Source: Massilia sp. KIM (GTDB taxonomy: Bacteria > Pseudomonadota > Gammaproteobacteria > Burkholderiales > Burkholderiaceae_D). From it: DNA of 64,000 bases. The notes below the pieces were generated by a model. It had not been told where the DNA came from. It saw nothing but the letters and a program-made list of their open reading frames with translations, and searched no databases. The position numbers and the translations under genes are program-made. How positions within the stretch are numbered: position 1 is the stretch's first letter; the number at the start of each line of letters is the position of its first letter. Location: NCBI RefSeq assembly GCF_002007115.1, contig NZ_MVAD01000004.1:372001-436000 (forward strand), read 5' to 3'. Shown in pieces: positions 8,579 through 17,626 of this stretch.

Positions 8579-9831
8579 GCCCGTGTCACGGCGGCGTAGA
8601 CGGCTTGGTAGCGGGCCACGCTGGCGGCCCAGTTGCGTTCGCGTTCCACGAAGGCGCGTCCGGCGCGGCGCAGTGCCGGCCAGGATCCGGGCGCGCCCAG
8701 CAGGGCAAGGGCCTTGTCCGCCAGCGCGCGCGCGTCGCCCGCGGCGAACAGCACGCCGGTCTTGCCATCCTCGATCAGCTCATGGTGGCCGCCGACGTCG
8801 GAGGCCACCAGCACCCGGCCCTGGGCCATCGCCTCAAGCGGCTTGAGCGGGGTGACCAGGTCGGTCAGGCGCATCTTCAGGCGCGGGTAGACCAGCACGT
8901 CGACCAGGTTGTAATAGCGCTGCACGTCGGCGTGCGGCACGCGGCCGGTGAACACCACCTGGTGCTCGACGCCCAGGCGCTTGGCCTGGGCGCGCAGGGC
9001 GGCGTCCTGCGGGCCGCCGCCGACCAGCAGCACGCGGATCGCGGGGTCCCGTTCCAGCATGCCCGGCAGGGCGTCGAGCAGCACGTTCAGGCCTTCGTAG
9101 GCGTAGAAGGAGCCGATAAAGCCGAGCACCTTCTTGCCCGCCAGGCCAAGCTGTTCGGCCAGGGTTTCGTCGCGCGCGCCCTCGGTGCTGAAGTCCTCGA
9201 TGTCGACCGCGTTCGGGATCACGGTGACCTTGTTCGCGGGGATCCCGCGCGCCACGATGTCGCCGCGCAGGCCTTCGCAGATGGTGGTCACGGCGTCGGC
9301 CCGGCGCAAGGCATGGGTTTCGAGCGCGCGCGTGATGCGGTAGCGCAGGCCGCCTTCGCTGCTGGTGCCGTGGTCGACTGCGGCGTCTTCCCAGAAGGCG
9401 CGCACCTCGTACACCACCGGAATGCCGAGCTTGCGGCCGACGCGCAGGGCGGCGACCGCGTTCAGCGAGGGCGAATGGGCGTGCAGGATGTCGGGCCGGA
9501 CCTCGCGCGCCACTTCCAGCAGGCGCGCCGCCAGGGCATTGATCACGCCGAGCTGGTTCAGCACCGGCACGCCGGCCATGGCGCCCGGCTGGCTGCGGTG
9601 GAACACCAGGCCGTCCACGGTTTCGCTGGCGGCCGGCGCCGGGCCGTGCTTGGGGCTGGTGACGTGGAAGGTCTCCCAGCCCAGCGCGCGCTGCTGCTGC
9701 AGGATCGAGCGGGTGCGGAAGGTGTAGCCGCTGTGCAGCGGGATCGAGTGGTCGAGCACATGCAGCACGCGCAGCGGACGGCCGCCGTGCGCGGCGTCGC
9801 GCACGTTCGGGTGGACGACAGGCTGGTTCAT
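8575..9831 (-). CDS. Exosortase A system-associated glycosyltransferase (Daro_2409-like)
   Basis: A 418-residue GT4-like enzyme. The segment VLHVLDHSIPLHSGYTFRTR near the N-terminus is characteristic of the glycosyltransferase subfamily found beside exosortase A (TIGR04063 as remembered). The donor site is LTPLKPLEAMAQGRVLVASD. The start at 9831 was chosen because the ATG overlaps the stop of the amidotransferase gene (ATGA at 9828-9831) and leaves a short polar leader (MNQPVVHPN); upstream sequence in the same frame is a shadow. It acts in EPS repeat-unit synthesis at the inner membrane. Confidence 0.88.
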   Translation of the reverse strand: MNQPVVHPNVRDAAHGGRPLRVLHVLDHSIPLHSGYTFRTRSILQQQRALGWETFHVTSPKHGPAPAASETVDGLVFHRSQPGAMAGVPVLNQLGVINALAARLLEVAREVRPDILHAHSPSLNAVAALRVGRKLGIPVVYEVRAFWEDAAVDHGTSSEGGLRYRITRALETHALRRADAVTTICEGLRGDIVARGIPANKVTVIPNAVDIEDFSTEGARDETLAEQLGLAGKKVLGFIGSFYAYEGLNVLLDALPGMLERDPAIRVLLVGGGPQDAALRAQAKRLGVEHQVVFTGRVPHADVQRYYNLVDVLVYPRLKMRLTDLVTPLKPLEAMAQGRVLVASDVGGHHELIEDGKTGVLFAAGDARALADKALALLGAPGSWPALRRAGRAFVERERNWAASVARYQAVYAAVTRA

Positions 9832-11732
9832 GCCGCGCCTCCTTCCAGCTCCTTGCGCAGGAAAGCCTCGAACATCAGGACAGTCCAGATCGGCGCGCTG
9901 TAATCGCGCCGCCCGGACTCGTGCTGCTCGACGAGCTCGCGCAGGAACGCGGTGTTGAAAATGCCGGTGGCCGCCAGTTCGGGGCCGAGCAGGGACTCGC
10001 GCACGCGCTGGCGCAGCGGACCGCGGAACCAGGCCGCCAGCGGCACCGCGAAGCCCTGCTTCCTGCGGTACAGGATGTCGTGCGGCAGGTGGCGCTCCAT
10101 GCTCTTCTTGAAGATGTACTTGCCTTCGCCGTTCTTCAGCTTGATCGAGGACGACAGGCCCGAGATCCATTCCACCAGCTGGTGGTCGAGCAGCGGCACC
10201 CGCACCTCGAGGGCGTGGGCCATGCTGGCGCGGTCGACCTTGGTCAGGATGTCGCCCGGCAGGTAGGTCTTCATGTCCAGGTACTGGATCAGCGACAGCG
10301 GGTCGTCGGTGGGCGCCTTGGCGGCGTGGCCGCGCATCACGTCCAGCGCGCGGTAGCCCTGCAGGCGCAGGCGGAAGCCGTCCGAGAACAGGCGCGCGCG
10401 CATCGCGTCCGACATGATCGACACGCCGTGGAAGTAGCCCTCGACCAGGTCGCGCGCCAGCGATTCGAAGGTGGTCTTGGCGCGGAACACGCGCGGCGCC
10501 CAGTCGGCCTTCGGATAGTACTTGCCGAGCGGGCCGAACACGCCGCGCCGCAGGCTGGACGGGATCTTCGAGCGCACCGCGTCTTCCGCCATGGTCAGGC
10601 GGTAGCGGCGGTAGCCGGCCAGGTTCTCGTCGCCGCCGTCGCCCGACAGGGCCACGGTGACGCGCTTCCTGGCCAGCTGGCACACGCGGTAGGTGGGAAT
10701 CGCCGAGCTGTCGGCATAGGGTTCGTCGTACAGGCCGGCCAGGGTGTCGAGCAGGGCGTAGTCGTCGGTGTCGACGGTCTCGACGTGATGGTTGGTCTTG
10801 TACTGGGCCGCCACCACGCCGGCGTATTCGGATTCGTCGAAGGCCTTGTCATTGAAGGCGATCGAGCAGGTGTTGACCGGCTCGTCGGTGAGATTGGCCA
10901 TCATCGCCACCACCGCGCTCGAGTCGACCCCGCCGGACAGGAAGGCGCCCAGGGGCACGTCGGCCTTGAGCTGGCTCTGCACCGCCTCGCGCACGCGCGC
11001 CGCCAGTTCGCCGGCGGCGTCCTGCTCGGTCATCTTCTCGTGCAGCTTGAAGGGCACGTCCCAGTACTGGCGCGGCTGCGGCACCGGCTGGCCGACGCGC
11101 ACCGTGAGGCACCAGCCCGGCGCCAGCTTGCGCGCGGCGCCGTAGATGGTCTTGGGCTCCGGCACGTAGCCATAGGCGAAGTAGTCCTCGACCGCGGTCG
11201 GATCGATCTCGCGCGACAGGCCGGGGTGGGCGCGCAGCGACTTGAGCTCGGAGCCGAAGATGAACATCCCGTCGGGCAGCAGCGCGTAGAAGAAGGGCTT
11301 GACCCCCATGTGGTCGCGCGCCATGAACATGGTCCGCTTGTTGCGGTCCCAGATCGCGATCGCGAACATGCCGCGCAGGCGGTGCACGCAATCCTCGCCC
11401 CAGGCTTCCCAGGCGTGCACGATGGCCTCGGTGTCGCTGTTGGTGCGGAAGGCGTAGCCCATCCCCTGCAGCTCGGCGGTCAGCTCGCGGTAGTTGTAGA
11501 TCTCGCCGTTGAACACCACGCCGACGTCGCCGGCGGCGTTGAACATCGGCTGCTGTCCGGCGGCCAGGTCGATCACCGACAGGCGGCGGTGGCCGAAGCC
11601 GACCCCGGGCTCGGTGTAGATGTCGCCCTCGTCGGGGCCGCGGTGATGCTGGGTCTCGTTCATCCGCTTGAGCAGCGCCGGGTCAATCGGGCGCGCGCCG
11701 CGGGTATCGAAAATGCCGACTATTCCACACAT
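9828..11732 (-). CDS. Exosortase A system-associated amidotransferase 1 (asparagine synthase family)
   Basis: A 634-residue class II glutamine amidotransferase fused to an asparagine-synthase domain. Cys2 after the initiator Met (MCGIVGIF) is the glutaminase nucleophile; RGPDEGD and the NGEIYNYREL motif complete the Ntn-hydrolase half. The synthetase half has the ATP-pyrophosphatase P-loop FLSGGVDSSAVVAM. In exosortase A loci such proteins (TIGR03108) probably amidate or otherwise modify an EPS sugar acid rather than make free asparagine; the exact substrate is not known. It overlaps the upstream gene by 13 bases and the downstream one by 4. Confidence 0.9.
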   Translation of the reverse strand: MCGIVGIFDTRGARPIDPALLKRMNETQHHRGPDEGDIYTEPGVGFGHRRLSVIDLAAGQQPMFNAAGDVGVVFNGEIYNYRELTAELQGMGYAFRTNSDTEAIVHAWEAWGEDCVHRLRGMFAIAIWDRNKRTMFMARDHMGVKPFFYALLPDGMFIFGSELKSLRAHPGLSREIDPTAVEDYFAYGYVPEPKTIYGAARKLAPGWCLTVRVGQPVPQPRQYWDVPFKLHEKMTEQDAAGELAARVREAVQSQLKADVPLGAFLSGGVDSSAVVAMMANLTDEPVNTCSIAFNDKAFDESEYAGVVAAQYKTNHHVETVDTDDYALLDTLAGLYDEPYADSSAIPTYRVCQLARKRVTVALSGDGGDENLAGYRRYRLTMAEDAVRSKIPSSLRRGVFGPLGKYYPKADWAPRVFRAKTTFESLARDLVEGYFHGVSIMSDAMRARLFSDGFRLRLQGYRALDVMRGHAAKAPTDDPLSLIQYLDMKTYLPGDILTKVDRASMAHALEVRVPLLDHQLVEWISGLSSSIKLKNGEGKYIFKKSMERHLPHDILYRRKQGFAVPLAAWFRGPLRQRVRESLLGPELAATGIFNTAFLRELVEQHESGRRDYSAPIWTVLMFEAFLRKELEGGAA

Positions 11733-12907
11733 GATGTGATGCTCTTCCTGAAGGGGGTTTTACGTTCGCACAGGCTGTCGTACAGGGCCTGGTAGCCGGC
11801 GACCATGGCCGGCATCGAATAATGGGTGAGCACGCGCTGGCGCCCGGCCTCGCCGTGCTCCAGCGCCAGCCGCGGATCCTCGACGTAGCGCGCCAGGGCT
11901 GCGGCCAGGGCCTGCGGGTCGCGCGGCGGCACCAGCTGGCCGGTGACGCCCTCGGCGATCACCTCCGGCACGCCACCGACGCGGGTGCCGACGGCAGGCA
12001 GCTGGCTGGCCATGGCTTCCAGCACGCTGCCGGGCGTGCCCTCGGCGATCGAGGAGATCGCGTAGATGTCGAAGGCGCGCAGGATCTCGGGCACGTCGTT
12101 GCGGGCGCCGGGCAGCCAGACCTGGCTGTCCAGGCCGAGCGCGGCGGCCTTCGCGCGCAGGGCCGGCAGCAGCGGGCCGTCGCCGACGATCGCCAGGCGC
12201 AGGCCGGCCGCCTGGCGCGGCAGGCGCGCGCGCAGCAGGGCGAAGGCTTCCAGCAGGGTGGCGTGGTCCTTGACGTCCTGGACCCGGCCGACGGTGCCGA
12301 TCACGGTGCAGTCCGGGCCGAAGCCGGCGCCGAGCTCCGGACGCGGCTCGCCGGCGGCGCGCGGGCGGAAGCGCTCGGCGTCGATGCCGTTGGCAAGCAG
12401 CCGGCTCTTGTGCTCGGGAACGCCGATGAACTCGCGGTTCCAGGCCAGCATGTCGCCCGAGTTGGCGTAGCAGCAGTCGTAGAAGGGCAGCATCAGGCGG
12501 CGCAGCAGCCGGTGCTTGGGATTGCGGCCCTCGGGGTCCGAGGCGTCGCGGCCGTGCAGGCCGTTGACGCGCGCCGGCACGCCGGCCAGCAGCGCCACCG
12601 GGGCGTATTCGAGCGCCGCCAGGTTATAGGTGTGCAGGATGGCGGGGCGTAGGCGGCGCAGCAGCTTGAACAGGGCGGCGTGGGTGCCGGGCGACAGGCC
12701 GGGCTGCTTGTCGAGCGCGTAGAGCTCGACCCCCGGCTTGCTGATGCGGCGCGCGAAGTCGGTGTAGCCGGTCAGGCAGATCACCGCATGCCGGTAGGCC
12801 TGGGCCGGCATGCGGTTGATGCGCTCGACCAGCAGGTTTTCCAGCCCGCCGAAGTCGAGCCGGTAGAGCAGGTGCGCAACCAGGGGCGCTTGCTCGGCGT
12901 CGCGCAT
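11720..12907 (-). CDS. PEP-CTERM/XrtA-associated sugar transferase (Stp2-type GT4)
   Basis: A 395-residue GT-B glycosyltransferase. The N-terminal VAHLLYRLDFGGLENLLVER is the hallmark of the TIGR03088-type transferase found with exosortase A. NGIDAERFRP, VGRVQDVKDHATLL and AEGTPGSVLEAMASQLPAVG mark the donor half. The start at 12907 shares one base with the stop of the exosortase gene (TGATG arrangement), which decides it over the longer open frame. Expected to work in the cytoplasm on EPS repeat-unit assembly. Confidence 0.9.
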   Translation of the reverse strand: MRDAEQAPLVAHLLYRLDFGGLENLLVERINRMPAQAYRHAVICLTGYTDFARRISKPGVELYALDKQPGLSPGTHAALFKLLRRLRPAILHTYNLAALEYAPVALLAGVPARVNGLHGRDASDPEGRNPKHRLLRRLMLPFYDCCYANSGDMLAWNREFIGVPEHKSRLLANGIDAERFRPRAAGEPRPELGAGFGPDCTVIGTVGRVQDVKDHATLLEAFALLRARLPRQAAGLRLAIVGDGPLLPALRAKAAALGLDSQVWLPGARNDVPEILRAFDIYAISSIAEGTPGSVLEAMASQLPAVGTRVGGVPEVIAEGVTGQLVPPRDPQALAAALARYVEDPRLALEHGEAGRQRVLTHYSMPAMVAGYQALYDSLCERKTPFRKSITSCVE

Positions 12908-14451
12908 CAGTGCGCCTCCGTGGCCGCCAGCGCGGCGTCGATCGGGGCGTAGTTCGCCGCCAGGAAGGCGCGCAAGGCGTCGCGCGCGGCCTGCCTGTCC
13001 TGCGTCAGCGGGGTGGTGAAGATCAGCGCGGCGCCGTCGCCCGGGCGCAGCGCCAGGCGTTCGCGCGCCTGCCAGGCCTTGCCCACGTAGCCGCTGGTGG
13101 TGGCGTGGCCGCCGACCCGCAGCCAATGCCAGGACAGCAGCTCGCCCTCGGGCCCGGTGATGCGGGTCTCCAGCACGGTGAAGGCGCGTCCGCCGGCGGT
13201 TTCCACGCGGCGCTCGGTGCCGAGTTCACGGTACTGGTTGTGTTCCCCCGCCAGGCGGTTGACGGAGCTGATCAGGGGCCGGCCGCTGCCGTCGTTGCGG
13301 TAGTAGAGGATCGAGAGCGCCACCGGGGCGCCGCCGGCCGCCAGGGTGCGGTCCAGGCGCGCGTCCGGATCGACGAAGTCGGGACGCCAGCTGGTGAACG
13401 GGGGCGCACTTTCCCAGGCCAGCGCCGGCTGCGCCAGGCGCGAGGGCTGGGGCAGGGCGACGGCGCGCTCGTTAAGCGCCGCCAGCGCCGGCCACAGCGC
13501 GACCAGGGCGGCGAAGGCCAGGCCGGCGCCGGCGAAGACGGCCGGCGCGGCGCGGCGCCCGGGAGCGGCGGCGGCGAGCGCGGCGGCGGCGTCCGCCGTC
13601 GACTCGTCTTCCTGCCACAGGCGCCCGACCCAGAACATCAGGAACATCACCAGGCCGAAGAACAGCCAGCCGTAGATGATGTGGTCGACGCCGGCGGCCA
13701 GGCGCATGCTGGACAGGTGGCCGATCATGACGATCATGTAGGCGCGCAGACCGTTGGCGATGATCGGCACCACCACCGAGACCGCGATGAACAGCGCGCG
13801 CCGCTTCCAGGAGCGGTAGCTCAGGTAGGCGTACAGGCAGCCGAGGGTGATCGAGGCGATCAGGTAGCGCAGGCCGCTGCAGGCCTCGACCACCGACCAG
13901 CTGCCGCTGGGAATCTCGAACATGGTGCCGTTGCGCAGCACCGGGATGCCGGTCAGGCGCAGCGCCGCCACCGTGAAGTCGGCGGTGAATTCGATCAGCG
14001 GAGCGACGAAGACCTCGCCGAAGGGCACGGCGAACAGCAGGAACAGGAGCGGGAAGGCGAGCGCGCCGGCGATGCGCCGTCCGCACACCGCCAGCACGGC
14101 CAGCGGGAACATGGCCACGAAAGCGTACTGGCGCACCACCTGGACTTCGCCCAGGGTCGCCACCAGCCAGCCCAGGCCGGCCACCGCCACCAGCGCCAGC
14201 GCCGGCCACCAGGGTTCGAGCGGCAGGGTGCGCAGCAGCTCGCGCCGGCGCCAGGCCAGCCACAGGCTGATCGGCGCCACCACGTAGCCGTGGGCGAAGG
14301 TCTCGGAGCTGTTCCACAGCGCGACGATCGAGGCGGCGGTGTCGAAGTAGAACAGGAGCGGGGACAGCAGCGCCAGCGCGATCAGCGCGGCGCGGGTGGA
14401 ATCCAGGGCGCCGGCCGGCTTGACCAGTTCGGGGGGAGGGATCAGTTGCAT
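12907..14451 (-). CDS. xrtA: Exosortase A fused to EpsI domain
   Basis: A 514-residue inner-membrane protein. Residues 1 to about 290 form the exosortase: eight or so membrane segments and the catalytic triad Cys191 (EACSGLRY), Arg236 (ANGLRAYMI) and His257 (GVDHIIYGW). It recognises C-terminal PEP-CTERM tails, cleaves them and is thought to pass the protein on for surface attachment or release with the EPS. After a Ala/Asp-rich linker near 285-305, one more membrane segment leads into a periplasmic EpsI (DUF3485) domain of about 200 residues, a fusion usual for the XrtA subtype. The only PEP-CTERM protein in the window is at 27849-28847. Confidence 0.93.
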   Translation of the reverse strand: MQLIPPPELVKPAGALDSTRAALIALALLSPLLFYFDTAASIVALWNSSETFAHGYVVAPISLWLAWRRRELLRTLPLEPWWPALALVAVAGLGWLVATLGEVQVVRQYAFVAMFPLAVLAVCGRRIAGALAFPLLFLLFAVPFGEVFVAPLIEFTADFTVAALRLTGIPVLRNGTMFEIPSGSWSVVEACSGLRYLIASITLGCLYAYLSYRSWKRRALFIAVSVVVPIIANGLRAYMIVMIGHLSSMRLAAGVDHIIYGWLFFGLVMFLMFWVGRLWQEDESTADAAAALAAAAPGRRAAPAVFAGAGLAFAALVALWPALAALNERAVALPQPSRLAQPALAWESAPPFTSWRPDFVDPDARLDRTLAAGGAPVALSILYYRNDGSGRPLISSVNRLAGEHNQYRELGTERRVETAGGRAFTVLETRITGPEGELLSWHWLRVGGHATTSGYVGKAWQARERLALRPGDGAALIFTTPLTQDRQAARDALRAFLAANYAPIDAALAATEAH

Positions 14452-15635
14452 TCCAGCCTCGCTTCGATCCTGGCCAGGTTGCTCGGCCAGCTATACATGC
14501 GTTCGACACGTTCGCGCGCGCGGCTGCGCAGCGCGCCGTGGTCCTCGCCGAGCACACGCAGCACGGCTTGCGCGAAGTCTTCGGCGCCTTCGGCCAGCAG
14601 CAGGTCGGCTCCGGGCTCGGCCTGCACGCCCTCCAGCGCCTGCGGCGTGACCACCACCGGCAGGGCCATGGCCATCGCTTCCAGCACCTTGTTCTGGATG
14701 CCGCGCGCCACCCGCAGCGGCGCCACCGAGACCGCGGCGTGGGCCAGGTAGGGGCGCACGTCCGGCACCGTGCCGGTCACCGTCACGCCGTCCTGGCGGC
14801 CCAGGGCCTGCACCGCCGGGGTCGGGCGCGCGCCCACGATGTAGAAGCGCAGGTCGGGCAGGCGCGCCAGCAGGCGCGGGAAGATCTCGGCCGCGAACCA
14901 TTGCACCGCGTCGACGTTGGGCCAGTAATCCATGGCCCCGGTGAACACCACGGCGCGCTCGCCTTCCGCATAGGGGGTGGCGTAGGGCCGCGCGGGCGAG
15001 AAATACTCGGTGTCGACGCCGTTGTTGAAGTGGCCGATCTTGGCGTCGCTCTCCGGCGCCAGTTCGCGGAACAGCTGGGCCTCGGGCTCGGTGGCGAACA
15101 GCGCCGAGTCGCACACGCGGGCCACCTCGCGCTCGTAGGCCAGCAGGGTGCGCGCCTCGCGGCCGTACAGCCAGCTCATGGGCCAGGATTTCTGCTGGGC
15201 GTACTGGCGCCACTTGTCGGAGTCGACGTCGCAGAAGTCGATCACCCGGCGCGCCTCTGTGTAGGGCAGGGCGTATTGCGCCATCGGCGAGGAGAACACC
15301 ACCACGCGCGCGATGTCGTGCTCGCGCATGGTGCGTTCGACCCAGCCGCGCATGCCGGCGTCGCGGTAGTAGTCGGCCGACAGCGCCCGTCCGCCCAGCA
15401 GCGCGCCGAGGCTGCGCAGGCGCGCCAGGGTCGGATCCAGCTTGGCGAAATGGCTGCCGGCGCACAGCGCGCGCACCTGGTCCACGTACTGCCAGTCTTC
15501 GGGCGCGTCGACGAAGGTGCCGAGATGCACCCGGTAGCGCGCCGCCAGGTGGCGCAGCAGGTGGTAGGAGCGGATCTTGTCGCCCTTGTTGGGCGGGAAG
15601 GGAATCCGGTGCACCAGCAGCAGCAGGTCGTCCAT
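14442..15635 (-). CDS. PEP-CTERM/XrtA-associated sugar transferase (Stp1-type GT4)
   Basis: A 397-residue glycosyltransferase. The N-terminus MDDLLLLVHRIPFPPNKGDK with IRSYHLLRHL matches the TIGR03087-type sugar transferase next to exosortase A. The donor half has VVFTGAMDYWPNVDAV and GIQNKVLEAMAMALPVVVTP. It overlaps the start of xrtA by ten bases and follows the FemAB-like gene by a single base, so it is clearly within the operon. Role: addition of one EPS sugar in the cytoplasm. Confidence 0.9.
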   Translation of the reverse strand: MDDLLLLVHRIPFPPNKGDKIRSYHLLRHLAARYRVHLGTFVDAPEDWQYVDQVRALCAGSHFAKLDPTLARLRSLGALLGGRALSADYYRDAGMRGWVERTMREHDIARVVVFSSPMAQYALPYTEARRVIDFCDVDSDKWRQYAQQKSWPMSWLYGREARTLLAYEREVARVCDSALFATEPEAQLFRELAPESDAKIGHFNNGVDTEYFSPARPYATPYAEGERAVVFTGAMDYWPNVDAVQWFAAEIFPRLLARLPDLRFYIVGARPTPAVQALGRQDGVTVTGTVPDVRPYLAHAAVSVAPLRVARGIQNKVLEAMAMALPVVVTPQALEGVQAEPGADLLLAEGAEDFAQAVLRVLGEDHGALRSRARERVERMYSWPSNLARIEARLECN

Positions 15636-15636
15636 G

Positions 15637-16734
15637 TTATCCGAGGTTCCTGACGATGTGGGGGCCGAGCGCGTTGGCCAGCGGCAGCGGCAGCTTCTTC
15701 CACAACTTGATGAAGAGCTGGTACTTGGGATTGAGCGGGTTGTTGTCCGGCAGGGCGGTGGCGCCGTACAGCTTGTATTCGTAGGGCAGGTGCTGGGCAG
15801 TGAAGCCCCAGTTCTTCTTGAAGTCGTAGGCGCCGGTGCCGAGCTTGCTGCGCCCGAAGTCGAACAGGCGGCAGCCGCGCGCGGCCGCGGCCTGCATCAG
15901 GTTCCAGTACATGAAATCATTGCCCGCCACCTCGCGCGCGATGTCCATGCCGCCGCCGTAGTAGGGCACCACCTCGTCGCGCCAGTAGAAGGACAGCACC
16001 GCCGCCACCAGCTGGCCGTCGGCGGTCTCGATCACGCGCACCTCGCATTCCTCACCGAACACCTGTTGCAGCAGGGCGAAGTACTTCTTGGGGAACACCG
16101 GGGTGCCGAGCCGGTGCACGCTGTGGGCATAGGCGGCGAACATGCGCTCGACGTCGTTCTCGACCACGCCGCGCAGGCCCAGCTTGATCCCCTTGCGCAC
16201 CATGGCGCGCTGCTTGCGCGGGATCGCGTTCATGTTCTCTTCGTCGTCGCCCGAGATCGCCTTGCGGAAGGTGACGTAGAGTTCCTTGGTGTGCCAGGCC
16301 GGGTCGTCCGGGTGGAAGCGCTGCATGCCGCGGTATTCCAGGTGGCCGACGCCCAGCTGTTGCGCCAAGGCGTGCGCGGCTTCGTCCAGCATGCGGCGCG
16401 CGCCGGCGTCGACCGCGGCCGGGCCGCCGTAGACGCAGAAGGGCATCCCGCCCAGCGCATGGCCGAACAGCCGGCTCTTGATCTGGGCCAGCGGCAGCAC
16501 GCCCTGGATCGCGCCGTCCTGCTGTACGTAATAGAACCAGGTCTTGATGCCGAACGATTCCTCGATCACTTTCTGCCAGCCGGACAGGTGGAAGAAGGTG
16601 GCCTCGGGGCAGGCGCGCACGAAGGCGTCCCAGCGGGCGTATTCGTGCGGCTGCAGCAGGTGCAGGGTCTGCGGGCCGGCCGCGATGACCGGGGCGGCCC
16701 GCTTGGCCTGCGCGGCTTCGATGATCGAGTTCAT
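15637..16734 (-). CDS. XrtA/PEP-CTERM system-associated FemAB-like protein
   Basis: A 365-residue GNAT-fold protein of the FemAB family (TIGR03019-type). Features seen: YARWDAFVRACPEATFFHLS near the N-terminus, the VLPLAQIKSRLFGHAL block, and the C-terminal FDFGRSKLGTGAYDFKKNWG motif typical of FemAB-like proteins of EPS loci. Classical FemAB enzymes add amino acids from aminoacyl-tRNA to peptidoglycan; here the likely target is the exopolysaccharide or its lipid carrier, but that is inference. It sits between the deacetylase (7-base gap) and a glycosyltransferase (1-base gap). Confidence 0.9.
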   Translation of the reverse strand: MNSIIEAAQAKRAAPVIAAGPQTLHLLQPHEYARWDAFVRACPEATFFHLSGWQKVIEESFGIKTWFYYVQQDGAIQGVLPLAQIKSRLFGHALGGMPFCVYGGPAAVDAGARRMLDEAAHALAQQLGVGHLEYRGMQRFHPDDPAWHTKELYVTFRKAISGDDEENMNAIPRKQRAMVRKGIKLGLRGVVENDVERMFAAYAHSVHRLGTPVFPKKYFALLQQVFGEECEVRVIETADGQLVAAVLSFYWRDEVVPYYGGGMDIAREVAGNDFMYWNLMQAAAARGCRLFDFGRSKLGTGAYDFKKNWGFTAQHLPYEYKLYGATALPDNNPLNPKYQLFIKLWKKLPLPLANALGPHIVRNLG

Positions 16735-16741
16735 GGCGAGT

Positions 16742-17626
16742 TTATTGTGTGCCGAGGAAGACCCGGTCCATGCGGTCCCAGGTGAAGTCGCGGGCCAGCT
16801 GTTCCAGGCGCTTTTCCATGCGGCCGATGTTGACGTAGTGGCGGAAGCGCGACTTGGCGTCCAGGCCCTCGGGGCGCGGCTGGCCGGGGTCGATCTCCCA
16901 CGGGTGGAAATAGAACAGGGCGCTGCGGCCGTCCTTGCGGTTCACCTGGCGCAGCATCCAGCGCGACAGGGCGTAGGGCAGCAGGCGGAAGTAGCCGCCG
17001 CCGCCAGCCGGCAGGTTGCGCCCGCCCAGGCGCACGGTGGTGATCGGGACCTCGAGCAGGCCGTCCGGCCCGTTCGGGTGGAAGGGGAAGCGCGGCGCGT
17101 CCGGCATGCCGTAGTGGTCGTGCAGCACCGGGTAGATGCTGGAGCTGTAGCGGTAGCCCGCCGCGCGCAGGGCGTCGAGCGCCCACAGGTTGCCCTGGCC
17201 GATCGAGAAGCTGGGCGCGCGGTAGCCGAGCACCTCGACCCCGCCGATGTCCTCCAGCAGCGCCTTGCTGCTGCGGATGTCGTTATCGAAGGCGGCGCGG
17301 TCCTGGTCGGAAGCGCGCAGGTGGCCATAGCCGTGGCTGGCGAGCTCGTGGCCGCCGGCCACGATCGCGCGCACCACCTGGGGGTAGCGCTCGGCGATCC
17401 AGCCGAGGGTGAAGAAGGTCGCCTTCACGCCGTGGCGCGCGAACAGGTCCAGGATGCGCTCCATGTTGGCCTCGACCCGGCATTCGCGCTGCGGCCAGCT
17501 GTCGCGCGCGATGTAGGGCGCGAAGGCCGAGACCTGGAAGTAGTCCTCGACGTCGCAGGTCATGGCGTTCACCGGCCGGCCGCCGGGCGCGGCCAGCTGC
17601 TGCAGTTCGCTCGGATCGATCTTCAT
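16742..17626 (-). CDS. XrtA-associated polysaccharide deacetylase (NodB domain plus DUF3473)
   Basis: A 294-residue protein with the NodB-like deacetylase fold of the subgroup tied to exosortase A (TIGR03006). The first metal/catalytic Asp pair is in MTCDVEDYFQVSAF and the metal-binding His pair in ELASHGYGHLRASD. The C-terminal DUF3473 part includes WEIDPGQPRP and RHYVNIGRME. It probably removes N-acetyl groups from the EPS or its precursor. No signal peptide is evident. The start overlaps the stop... of the downstream-encoded ATPase by the ATGA at 17623-17626. Confidence 0.9.
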   Translation of the reverse strand: MKIDPSELQQLAAPGGRPVNAMTCDVEDYFQVSAFAPYIARDSWPQRECRVEANMERILDLFARHGVKATFFTLGWIAERYPQVVRAIVAGGHELASHGYGHLRASDQDRAAFDNDIRSSKALLEDIGGVEVLGYRAPSFSIGQGNLWALDALRAAGYRYSSSIYPVLHDHYGMPDAPRFPFHPNGPDGLLEVPITTVRLGGRNLPAGGGGYFRLLPYALSRWMLRQVNRKDGRSALFYFHPWEIDPGQPRPEGLDAKSRFRHYVNIGRMEKRLEQLARDFTWDRMDRVFLGTQ